Of a stretch of 9,339 nucleotides of DNA, positions 1 to 6,133 are shown piece by piece; within the stretch, counting starts at the first letter, position 1, and the number at the start of each line of letters is the position of its first letter. The notes beneath the pieces are model-generated. The model searched no databases. It saw nothing but the letters and a program-made list of their open reading frames with translations, and was not told where the DNA came from. Origin of the DNA: Acidobacteriaceae bacterium (GTDB lineage: Bacteria; Acidobacteriota; Terriglobia; Terriglobales; Acidobacteriaceae); NCBI GenBank assembly GCA_003164255.1, contig PLST01000426.1:1-9339 (forward strand), in the 5' to 3' direction. A program made the translations under genes and the position numbers.

Positions 1-759
1 GTTGAAGAGCTTTAGCTCTTTGGCGGCCTCCTTGCTTCCGCCCACTTGACGCAGATAATCCATCTGGCGGCGCCAGGGCGTCTGGTGGAAGTTCTTGGCG
101 TAGGTGAGAAAGGCAAAGTGGCTTTCACCGAGGAACGCGGGGATGATGCCTGCAATCAATAACAAAAGCAAGAGTGGAGAGTACCGGATGAGGACGGCCG
201 AAAATGCAACGGCGGTAACGGTCTGCTGGATGAGCCTGCCCATCTGCTGGATCATTGCCAATCGGTCAGTGGCCTGTACGCGGGCGCGTTCGAGGCGATC
301 ATAGAAGACGGGATCTTCATAGGCGGTAACATCGAGAGAAGCAGCCTTGCTCATTACCTCGACGCTCACGTGGTGAGTGTAGCGGTCTGCGAGCAGGTTA
401 TCGAAGTAGTCCACCGCGCGCGAGAGGATGCCAATGAGCATCGCCAGCGTCATCTCCGTGCCTACGAGCCACCAGAAGTGTTGAGGCAATGGGCGGTGCA
501 GGCGGATGTTGTTGACCCCATCGATGATGAAGCGGCCGACAATGCCAATACCGACTGGCAGGAAGGCAACCAGAACGCGGAGAGCGATGTTCCAGAAGAC
601 GACCCTGGGCCCGGACTCCCAAACGAAGTGCAGCACCGCGGGCACGTTCTTGAGCGCGCGTACCCGGTCGCCCCAAGCGTTGCTGGGGCTTTGCGCGTGA
701 TCGGCTTGTGGTTCACCGGACTTTCTGGTGGACTTCGAGTGACTTACGGTTGGTGACAT
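1..759 (-). CDS. ABC exporter, N-terminal transmembrane part (partial, runs off left edge)
   Basis: Open from an ATG at 759 to the window edge with no stop (253 residues visible); the ATP-binding half would lie to the left, outside the window. After a polar N-terminus of about 35 residues come hydrophobic segments at about 53-80, 95-117 and 178-210, the last containing the run LLLLLL. Between them lies a charged stretch with AYEDPVFYDRLERAR, which resembles the first coupling region of type I exporters (the usual form is a Tyr/Phe followed by 'xxxxGxxxxRL'). Near the edge is EAAKELKLF, like the 'E(V/A)KLF' second coupling helix. This pattern is that of a fused membrane/ATPase ABC exporter (MsbA/multidrug type); the substrate cannot be told. 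A good Shine-Dalgarno (GAGAGG) lies just before the ATG. The gene follows the glycoamylase-like gene on the same strand after 186 bases, so it may be co-transcribed or have its own promoter. Confidence 0.88.
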   Translation of the reverse strand, partial: MSPTVSHSKSTRKSGEPQADHAQSPSNAWGDRVRALKNVPAVLHFVWESGPRVVFWNIALRVLVAFLPVGIGIVGRFIIDGVNNIRLHRPLPQHFWWLVGTEMTLAMLIGILSRAVDYFDNLLADRYTHHVSVEVMSKAASLDVTAYEDPVFYDRLERARVQATDRLAMIQQMGRLIQQTVTAVAFSAVLIRYSPLLLLLLIAGIIPAFLGESHFAFLTYAKNFHQTPWRRQMDYLRQVGGSKEAAKELKLFN

Positions 760-807
760 GCACCTCTCATCGTTCATCCAAGAACTTTGGCTTCAGAAAA
801 GTGACAA

Positions 808-832
808 GACCCTGAATTGCAAATCAAGGGTC
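808..832. repeat. Inverted repeat GACCCT/AGGGTC upstream of the ABC gene
   Basis: GACCCT (808-813) and AGGGTC (827-832) form a 6-bp dyad around a 13-base AT-rich centre. It lies about 50-70 bases upstream of the ABC exporter start at 759, so an operator role is possible. No convincing -35/-10 pair was found beside it. Confidence 0.3.
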
Positions 833-917
833 CCCGCCGTCCCGCTCAACTCTTATGATTCGTGCGCTGGAAGTTAGGTTTAGCTCCCAATTTGCTCACG
901 TACTGCGGCTTGCCCGC

Positions 918-933
918 TGGTCAAAACTGACCA
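918..933. repeat. 16-bp palindrome just past the glycoamylase-like stop codon
   Basis: TGGTCA-AAAC-TGACCA is a perfect 6-bp inverted repeat with a 4-base loop, 12 bases beyond the stop codon at 946 (minus direction). A second short hairpin (gcgg...ccgc, 905-917) follows directly. There is no T-run, so it is at best a weak terminator or RNA-stabilising hairpin; it could instead be an operator for the downstream ABC gene. The rest of the 760-945 gap shows nothing else. Confidence 0.4.
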
Positions 934-945
934 TTTCGTCACCAC

Positions 946-2355
946 TCATCGGCCGTTGGTGACAGTGGGCTTGTAGGCCTTGAAACCTGCGATCTCCATT
1001 CCACGTTGTGCCTCGGGGTTCTTCATGAAGGTCTCCCAGACAAACCCGGTGCGCGCATTTTCTGCCATCAGCATCGTAATCCCGGTGTCAATGCCGATCA
1101 CGTCTGTGTCATACCAGTCCTGCAATGGATTGAAGGCGTCCACAAAGCCATAGCGGCACCATGCCTTCGGATAGTGGTCATGAATGGTTCTCAAGACGCG
1201 CATGGTCGCGCCCGGAAGGAACGGCAATGAGCCGCCCGTGGCGGCTGGGACGATAGTTCCATCGATGGGCCCCATGGCAGGTGGCCCGCCCCAGATTACA
1301 TAGCCTTTACTTGAGTCCGAGGCGGTGATGCCCCAGAGTGCGTTACTGTAGTCGGAAAATTGTTCATTCAATTCCAGGCAAAACCGGCGATGCACATCGG
1401 TGGCAATTACTGAGTTCTCGAAGTAGTCCGCGTAGCGGTCCTTCTTGTGGCGGAAGTCGAACCATGCCTGCGAATACTGGTGCACAAACAGCGGCGCAAA
1501 CGAACCCACGTAGCGCAATCCATCATATTCAAAGACGGCACGTTTCCAGGAAGACCATGCCTCAATGTTGAGAGGGTGCGATGAGGATCCCAACCCCAAT
1601 AAGTACATCATCATCAATTCACTGTAGAAGTCCCACTTGGAAGGCAAGAATCCAAGCTCGGGGGTCCACCCCTGGGGCAACAAGCTTGTGTCCTCAGACA
1701 ACCACGTCCAGTCCACCCGGTCAAAGATTGCGTGCGCCAACTTCGTGACCGTGTCATCCTGAAAATGCTGGCAACAGGTCAGAATTCCACAGAGCAATAT
1801 CGCTGTATCGACTGAAGAGACTTCCGAATCCCAAACCCTCTCACCCGTATTGATGTTGGCAAAGTGATAGAAGAATCCACGATGCGTTGGCAACTTGTTC
1901 CAAAAGAACGAGAGCGAAGCGATCACCCGCAAGCGAGCATCGGAGTGACTTACAAATCCCCGCTTTTCTCCGATACAGATTGCGGTCAAGCCAAAACCGG
2001 TAGATGCAACGCTCGATACGATGCTGGTTTCCTTGGTGCGAACGTTGCAGCGGTCCCGGACCAATCCAGTTTGCGGATTGGCCTGCTCCCAAAAAAAGAG
2101 GAAGTTGCTGTGTTCGAGTCCATTCAGGAATTGCTCGTCCTGAAAAGACAAAGAGGTCGGCGCGGGGGGGGCAGCGGGATTGAGATGAGCCGGGGCCCTG
2201 TCAGATTGTGCCACGGCCTCGGCAAGAAGTGGCAGAACGCTCCCATGTGCAAGTGGCAGAGACATGGAAATGCAGGCCATCTGGCGCAGCAATTTTCGGC
2301 GTGTTCTGCCACCGTCTCCATGGTGTTCGATCCTGTAACTTGGCGGCAGTATCAT
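946..2355 (-). CDS. Tat-exported glycoamylase-like (COG5368/PF10091) glycoside hydrolase
   Basis: A 469-residue protein from the ATG at 2355. Residues 18-24, TRRKLLR, match the twin-arginine motif and are followed by a hydrophobic stretch and a plausible cleavage site near AVA|Q (49/50), so the protein is probably folded in the cytoplasm and exported. The mature part starts with SFQDEQFLNGLEHSNFLFFW, the opening helix of the COG5368 (alpha/alpha)6-barrel family. Later hallmarks are VWDSEVSSVDTAILL (174-188), HQYSQAWFDFR (292-302), LWGITASD (340-347), DGTIVPAATGGSLPF (365-379), RYGFVDAFNP (401-410) and GIDTGITMLMAENARTGFVW (421-440). The family includes GH144 beta-1,2-glucanases, so a periplasmic glucan hydrolase is a fair guess, but the substrate is not proven. 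The frame stays open to a TTG at 2457, adding 34 residues; I prefer 2355 because it places the Tat motif at a normal depth. The ribosome site is weak at both starts. Confidence 0.9.
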   Translation of the reverse strand: MILPPSYRIEHHGDGGRTRRKLLRQMACISMSLPLAHGSVLPLLAEAVAQSDRAPAHLNPAAPPAPTSLSFQDEQFLNGLEHSNFLFFWEQANPQTGLVRDRCNVRTKETSIVSSVASTGFGLTAICIGEKRGFVSHSDARLRVIASLSFFWNKLPTHRGFFYHFANINTGERVWDSEVSSVDTAILLCGILTCCQHFQDDTVTKLAHAIFDRVDWTWLSEDTSLLPQGWTPELGFLPSKWDFYSELMMMYLLGLGSSSHPLNIEAWSSWKRAVFEYDGLRYVGSFAPLFVHQYSQAWFDFRHKKDRYADYFENSVIATDVHRRFCLELNEQFSDYSNALWGITASDSSKGYVIWGGPPAMGPIDGTIVPAATGGSLPFLPGATMRVLRTIHDHYPKAWCRYGFVDAFNPLQDWYDTDVIGIDTGITMLMAENARTGFVWETFMKNPEAQRGMEIAGFKAYKPTVTNGR

Positions 2356-2569
2356 TTTGCACACTCGAAACAGACCATCGATCTCTCCGCTTGCATTTGT
2401 CTTTCCCGCATGCTCCCCTTGACAGTGCACGCGCTCTCTGGCGCAAAACAGGCTCAAGATGCTGATAGCTTGGATGCAGAATGAGATGGAGAGGAGCGAG
2501 CGCCGGACGGCATATTAAGCCAAAGATGCATCAAACTCATTTACAGAGAGTGACACTTGTGGAACTGAA
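2356..2569. promoter_or_regulatory. Divergent intergenic region between the glycoamylase-like and six-cysteine genes
   Basis: This 214-base gap separates two genes that point away from each other, so it must hold promoters for both. I see an AT-rich patch around 2510-2550 with an 8-bp palindrome, GATGCATC (2525-2532), and a TTGACA at 2419-2424 without a matching -10. No promoter pair can be called confidently. The plus-strand gene has GGA about 6 bases before its GTG start. Confidence 0.4.
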
Positions 2570-3577
2570 GTGAAGCGTAGAAAGATGCTTGTCTGGGCAA
2601 TCATCGCTGTCGTTGCGGGCGCAATGGCGATTACGCTCGCAATTCGCATGCATCACTGGAGCGCAGGAACAACAAGACTCAAGGGCGCAGTGATCATTCG
2701 AGACGACGATACCCGAAAGGAATTACCGATCGCCGACGTTGCGGTAACAGCATCAGATGGCGCAACCAGCGCTACGACACCTTCGAATGCTTCGGGGTAT
2801 TTCGACCTCCCGTTTAAGGGCGGCATTTGGCCGGGACAGACCGTCACTCTGAGTTTTCGGCATCCTGACTACGAACCTCTTGATATTAAACTGCAATCGA
2901 GTCTTCGACTGTCGGCCAAACAACTTTGGGTCATCAGGATGGTGCCCACACATGAACATTCGGGCGCAGGTCTGAGCAAACCTCCGGTTGTTGTGTCGAA
3001 CATCAGGGTGAGATACACCGTTAATTCCCAAACCGAAGTCAACATTGGCAGCGCGGTCAAGACCTTTCAAGTTGTCAATCAAGCAAATGTTCCCTGCGTC
3101 CGCGGCTCCCCCTGTTCCCCGGATGGAAGTTGGAAGGCCTCCGCCGGCTCAGAATCGCTGGACGCAGGCGCCGGCAATGAATTCAGAAATGTTCGCGCTT
3201 CGTGCATTGCGGGGCCATGCCCCTTTACTCGAATCGATACCAGTGGCTTTGTGAACGGTGGCCGTAACATCAGCGTCTCCGTCTCAGATTGGTCAGACAC
3301 CGCCACATTCCTGCTGGAAGCTGAAGTCCTTCATACCGCAATCAGTTCCAATGTGCGTGAGTCTTATCCAGTCGTATTTGGGCGAACGCTTAGCTTTACC
3401 CTGCCGGCAACCGAGGAGGGTGTGAGCCTCGAAGCTGACGTCGACGGCACCCACATGGTCTTTCCGCTTGGGCCGGAACTCTTCTTAAGCTGGGCTACCT
3501 GCGCGGCCAGCACCAACGGCGAGGAAGAGAAGACCGCCGTCTATCGCTGCGAACTCAAACCAGGATTCCGGTTCTGA
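2570..3577 (+). CDS. Membrane-anchored protein with carboxypeptidase-regulatory-like domain and a six-Cys beta domain
   Basis: A 335-residue protein starting at a GTG (2570); an internal ATG at residue 6 is a possible alternative. KRRK then a hydrophobic segment at 7-26 indicates a single N-terminal membrane anchor or uncleaved signal with the rest outside. Residues 36-126 read as a carboxypeptidase D regulatory-like (transthyretin-fold) domain: LKGAVIIRDDDTRKELPIAD, then SNASGYFDLPF and a final hydrophobic strand at LWVIRMV. Residues 139-335 are a second beta-rich domain that I do not recognise. It carries six cysteines: C176/C182 (CVRGSPC), C212/C217 (CIAGPC) and C311/C327. Their even number and close pairing suggest disulfides in the periplasm. 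It is divergent from the glycoamylase-like gene and may be co-regulated with it, but no enzyme function can be read from it. Confidence 0.75.
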   Translation: MKRRKMLVWAIIAVVAGAMAITLAIRMHHWSAGTTRLKGAVIIRDDDTRKELPIADVAVTASDGATSATTPSNASGYFDLPFKGGIWPGQTVTLSFRHPDYEPLDIKLQSSLRLSAKQLWVIRMVPTHEHSGAGLSKPPVVVSNIRVRYTVNSQTEVNIGSAVKTFQVVNQANVPCVRGSPCSPDGSWKASAGSESLDAGAGNEFRNVRASCIAGPCPFTRIDTSGFVNGGRNISVSVSDWSDTATFLLEAEVLHTAISSNVRESYPVVFGRTLSFTLPATEEGVSLEADVDGTHMVFPLGPELFLSWATCAASTNGEEEKTAVYRCELKPGFRF

Positions 3578-3618
3578 ATCGTTGTTGGACGGATTCCTCC
3601 AAGCGGCATGGAAAAGTC

Positions 3619-3642
3619 GGAAAAGGCGCTTACCTCTTTTCC
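3619..3642. terminator. Weak hairpin after the six-Cys gene
   Basis: GGAAAAG (3619-3625) and CTTTTCC (3636-3642) can form a 7-bp stem with a 10-base loop, 41 bases after the stop codon at 3577. The stem is AT-rich and has no clear T-tract after it, so termination is only a possibility. Confidence 0.3.
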
Positions 3643-3690
3643 ACACTCCGGCTACGGCGGCGAAAGTAATCGATCTCTCACCGCCAAAAT

Positions 3691-3819
3691 CCCTTCCCGC
3701 GCTGTCCAAGCATGTCCATTCCTGTCCGGCTGTATTTGCTAGGTATAAGAAAATAGATCTACTTTATTCCATCCCCTTCCAGCGCTGTCCACTCGAGCCC
3801 GCATTTGCATAGATATAAT
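3691..3819 (+). repeat. Duplicated promoter-like block with 10-bp-phased TGTCC boxes
   Basis: Two copies of one block lie 83 bases apart. Each begins with CCCTTCC(C/A)GCGCTGTCCA (3691-3708 and 3774-3791; 17 of 18 identical) and ends with ATTTGC, a 4- or 5-base spacer, and TATAA (ending in TATAAG at 3744-3749 and TATAAT at 3814-3819). Copy 1 carries three TGTCC boxes at 3703, 3713 and 3723, exactly one helical turn apart; copy 2 keeps only one. Same-face repeats upstream of a -10-like hexamer suggest an activator-dependent promoter. No -35 consensus is present, and no good gene follows on the plus strand. Confidence 0.6.
3814..3819 (+). promoter_or_regulatory. Perfect -10 hexamer (TATAAT) of an orphan promoter candidate
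   Basis: TATAAT ends the second copy of the duplicated block. A start site around 3826 would give a transcript running into the convergent gene's 3' end, with only tiny open frames. No TTGACA-like -35 lies 16-18 bases upstream; the TGTCC box may stand in for it. A 15-base dyad, ACGATC-ACG-GATCGT (3838-3852), lies just downstream. Confidence 0.3.
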
Positions 3820-3986
3820 TTCGCATGTATTCTCCTCACGATCACGGATCGTAATCGATTGATTCTAACGCGCACTGGCGGCTCAGAAAGCGCTCAAAAA
3901 CACCTTTCAGCACCCTGATCGAACCCTTAGTTTATGAATAAAGCAGAGGTCAGCGGGATTAAGGTCTCATTGATCACTTCAAGGCT

Positions 3987-4009
3987 GCTGCCGGCTCTTC
4001 AGCCGCAGC
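3987..4009. terminator. GC-rich hairpin at the 3' end of the chimeric gene
   Basis: CGGCT-CTTC-AGCCG (3992-4005), extended outward by GCTG/CAGC across a one-base bulge, forms a strong 9-bp stem. It lies 22 bases past the minus-strand stop at 4032 and could end that transcript. On the plus strand it is followed by TTT, so it could equally end a transcript from the orphan promoter at 3814. Confidence 0.4.
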
Positions 4010-4031
4010 TTTCCCACGCAGCGCTGGCTGA

Positions 4032-5114
4032 TCACGTCAACTGAAGGCGACCCCTTGGGCTGTTTTTCCTGCGCAAGGGAGACTCCGCTCCAGAACCCGG
4101 ATCCGCAAGCAAAAACAACTCGCCTGCGAGTTCTGCACTACCGGCCGAGTTGCGTTCTAGCTGGTCATCCTGGACGCCGGAAGCCGGCTTCCCTTTGGTG
4201 CAACTGACCGCATAAAGAGCCAGTTCGATACGCGACGAAACGCCCAACTTATCGAAAATATGAAACAAGTAATTCCTGACCGTATGCTCGCTGAGCTTAA
4301 GTTCGTTGGCGAGGCGAATTGCGTCTCCCGGATCGATGCCCTTGGGTATTGCCTCTTTGAGCGACGCACCGTCGATGTATTCCATGACAATGCAACCCAG
4401 CTCTGATTTCGCGATCCGCAAACCATAGACATGCCGCGCCGGCAAGCCCACGGAACGGGCCAGGCCAAAATACAGAGCGTTCAGGTCAGCACATTTGCCG
4501 CCCATATCACCTGACTCCAACATGAATCGAATGTCGCCACGACCACAGCCGCGGACTTTCGGATCGCGGAAAGTATTTTCCACCACCCATTCGTAAATAG
4601 CCCGTGCTTTCTTGATGTCCGTCTTGGCGCCGGCGGTCGCCTTCAGCGCAATCTGTTTGACAATGCCATCTGTCGGCACATATCGGCTGGGCCGAAGGAA
4701 GTAATCCATTTCAGTCCGTGAAGCGGATGGCGCCGTTGCCCCGGAAGACAAATCGACGGCGTAGTTTTTCAGCGCGATGCGGGCGGTCAGGCTCAGGGTC
4801 GACTTCGCGTTTGCAGCATACATCGCTGACACGATCCCAAAAGCGCTTTGCTTGTCCTTGCTCAGCCTCGCCGTTCCACCTTCTGCTTTAAACCGGGTCG
4901 AAATTGTGTTTTGATACGGCGTGTTGCGAATCAGCGGCGCAGGTAGCCAGATGTGACTGACACCTTCAGGCTTCAACAACTCAACCTTGGTGACGATCTC
5001 AAAAGTTCGCCATTCACCTGCCGAGGGGGTATCCGCCAGGACCGGCACCGCCCTGGAGAGAGCCCAGCCAGCACAGATTGAGCTATTCGCTCGCAAGAAA
5101 TCTCGCCGATTCAT
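4032..5114 (-). CDS. Chimera: Tat signal + truncated transglutaminase + kinase-hinge scrap + LuxR HTH
   Basis: A single 360-residue open frame with three unrelated origins. Residues 1-10, MNRRDFLRAN, are a classic Tat motif, with a hydrophobic stretch to about 27. Residues 35-240 read as an exported transglutaminase-like (COG1305) protein: VSHIWLPAPL (52-61), ARAIYEWVVENTFRDP (170-185) and GDMGGKCADLNALYFGLAR (202-220), with the catalytic Cys at 208. The His and Asp that complete the triad in this family should follow but are absent. Instead residue 241 opens CIVMEYIDGASLKEAI, the hinge and following helix of a Ser/Thr protein kinase. From about residue 269, ANELKLSEHTVRNYLFHIF and then DKLGVSSRIELALYAV are a LuxR/GerE DNA-binding domain, cut in its first helix. 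The last 58 residues are polar and unrecognised. The Shine-Dalgarno (GAGGTGA) is excellent. Transglutaminase activity is unlikely, and the Tat signal would carry the HTH out of the cytoplasm. It may be a decayed fusion or an assembly chimera. Confidence 0.8.
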   Translation of the reverse strand: MNRRDFLRANSSICAGWALSRAVPVLADTPSAGEWRTFEIVTKVELLKPEGVSHIWLPAPLIRNTPYQNTISTRFKAEGGTARLSKDKQSAFGIVSAMYAANAKSTLSLTARIALKNYAVDLSSGATAPSASRTEMDYFLRPSRYVPTDGIVKQIALKATAGAKTDIKKARAIYEWVVENTFRDPKVRGCGRGDIRFMLESGDMGGKCADLNALYFGLARSVGLPARHVYGLRIAKSELGCIVMEYIDGASLKEAIPKGIDPGDAIRLANELKLSEHTVRNYLFHIFDKLGVSSRIELALYAVSCTKGKPASGVQDDQLERNSAGSAELAGELFLLADPGSGAESPLRRKNSPRGRLQLT

Positions 5115-5123
5115 AAATCACCT

Positions 5124-5144
5124 CGACAGCTGTCGCTAACGACA
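5124..5144. promoter_or_regulatory. CGACA/TGTCG operator-like cluster before the chimera start
   Basis: CGACAGCTGTCG (5124-5135) is a perfect 12-bp palindrome. A third half-site, CGACA (5140-5144), follows after CTAA, giving overlapping inverted repeats. The palindrome touches the Shine-Dalgarno of the minus-strand gene starting at 5114, so a bound repressor or an RNA hairpin here could block expression. Confidence 0.45.
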
Positions 5145-5165
5145 CTTGGGTGGGGGACAAGCGCC

Positions 5166-5181
5166 TGATTCAAATGAATCA
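5166..5181. promoter_or_regulatory. 16-bp dyad TGATTCA-AA-TGAATCA
   Basis: A perfect 7-bp inverted repeat with a 2-base centre, about 55 bases upstream of the chimeric gene's start. Its size and symmetry fit a dimeric regulator's binding site. No matching copy was noticed elsewhere in the window. Confidence 0.45.
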
Positions 5182-5197
5182 AATTCAGTTCAAAGCG

Positions 5198-5218
5198 CGG
5201 AATCGATGCGCGATTCCG
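5198..5218 (-). terminator. Hairpin after the hydrolase gene, likely operon terminator
   Basis: CGGAATCG (5198-5205) and CGATTCCG (5211-5218) form a perfect 8-bp stem with a 5-base loop, 9 bases beyond the hydrolase stop codon at 5228. In the minus direction it is followed by CGCTTTG, a poor T-tract. Its place makes it the likely end of the three-gene operon, so the chimeric gene probably has its own promoter. Confidence 0.55.
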
Positions 5219-5227
5219 TGTGAACCC

Positions 5228-6133
5228 TCAACCCCCACCACGTTGCGCATAGGCGGCTGGTGATTCCACTTCACGGCTCAGAGCCTCAACGGCCCCCCTT
5301 CGCGGAACAGCAGACTTTTTTCTCGTCTTGAGAGTTTGAATCGGGAGAGGGCTTGTATGGCGGTTTTTGCGAAAGAATATGCGAACGCGGCTAACAACTT
5401 CGTTTGGCCGCTCAAGAGGAACAAAATGTCCCGCATCGAGCGTGACAAAGGTTGAGTTTGGGATGAGTAAAGCGGCTCGTTCTGCGAAAGAAGCAGGCAA
5501 AACATCACGCGTCCCATGAAAAACGAGCGTGGGCATGAGTAATTCAGCAAGTTTCGCCGGGATTCCACCCAAAATATCTTCCGGTCTTCCCCAACGCACC
5601 AGCCGCATAAATCGCCAGGCGCCCGCAATGCCGGAAAATGGTTTGCGAAACGCTCGAAGGAGGACTCGATTTGTTTTGGTGTCTATCGCCCGCCGCATAG
5701 CAATCTGCCAGAAGATGAAGTGAACCAATGGCGCCAGCACTTCGCCAAGCAGCGGCTTGCGGAGCGGGCTTAGGAGATAGAAAGGCTTCAGGTCGGGAAA
5801 GATCGCGGGCGACAAGAGAACAAGACACGCAACATTGCGCCCAAAGCGGCTGGCGTAGTGAACGGCGATCGCTGAGCCTGCGTCGTGTCCAACAACGTGC
5901 CATTTTGTTACGCCGTTCTGAATACGAAGTTCTTCTATCTGCGTTGCCATGCGATCAAGATAATCGGAGCTATATGGCGCGAACGGCGTGGATCCCATAC
6001 CAGGCAGATCGACGGCAAAGCACCGATGATTGCATGAGAGCTTCCTAATGACCTCATCCCAGAGTCTATGGTTGGTCGGTATGCCATGGATGAAGAGAAT
6101 GGCATCGCCATCACCTTGGAGTTTGAAGTGCAC
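5228..6133 (-). CDS. Alpha/beta hydrolase with Asp nucleophile (epoxide hydrolase/dehalogenase-like)
   Basis: A 301-residue protein from GTG at 6133, chosen because AAGGGAG sits 7 bases before it and the protein then begins like its family (VHFKLQGDGDAILFIHG). An ATG at 6154 and a much longer frame to 6340 are open, but the latter reads through the upstream gene. The fold signs are HGIPTNHRLW (16-25, oxyanion hole), DLPGMG (42-47), HVVGHDAGSA (79-88) with nucleophile Asp84, a helical lid at about 110-195, FHGTRD (205-210) with acid Asp210, and DAGHFVPLERP (233-243) with His236. An Asp rather than Ser nucleophile places it among epoxide hydrolases and haloalkane dehalogenases. The Trp that follows the nucleophile in true haloalkane dehalogenases is Ala here, so the reaction is uncertain. 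It overlaps the flavoenzyme gene by 23 bases, implying coupled translation. A basic tail of about 45 residues after the domain is unusual. Confidence 0.85.
   Translation of the reverse strand: MHFKLQGDGDAILFIHGIPTNHRLWDEVIRKLSCNHRCFAVDLPGMGSTPFAPYSSDYLDRMATQIEELRIQNGVTKWHVVGHDAGSAIAVHYASRFGRNVACLVLLSPAIFPDLKPFYLLSPLRKPLLGEVLAPLVHFIFWQIAMRRAIDTKTNRVLLRAFRKPFSGIAGAWRFMRLVRWGRPEDILGGIPAKLAELLMPTLVFHGTRDVLPASFAERAALLIPNSTFVTLDAGHFVPLERPNEVVSRVRIFFRKNRHTSPLPIQTLKTRKKSAVPRRGAVEALSREVESPAAYAQRGGG

Noticed and set aside
370..756. 128-residue plus-strand frame
   Set aside because: Antisense to the ABC exporter membrane region, whose hydrophobic helices and coupling-helix motifs are clear on the minus strand.
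1864..2484. 206-residue open frame on the plus strand
   Set aside because: Antisense to the well-supported glycoamylase-like gene, with no domain-like sequence; it exists only because of base composition.
3725..3740. Possible sigma-54 promoter (GG...TTGC)
   Set aside because: GG and GC are 8 bases apart instead of the required 10.
3934..4044. 36-residue open frame starting MNKAEVSGIK, downstream of the orphan TATAAT
   Set aside because: No Shine-Dalgarno before the ATG, it overlaps the end of the chimeric gene on the other strand, and it has no recognisable family.
5228..6133. Naming the hydrolase a haloalkane dehalogenase
   Set aside because: The halide-binding Trp next to the nucleophile is Ala (GHDAG), and the oxyanion loop reads HGIPT rather than HGNPT.
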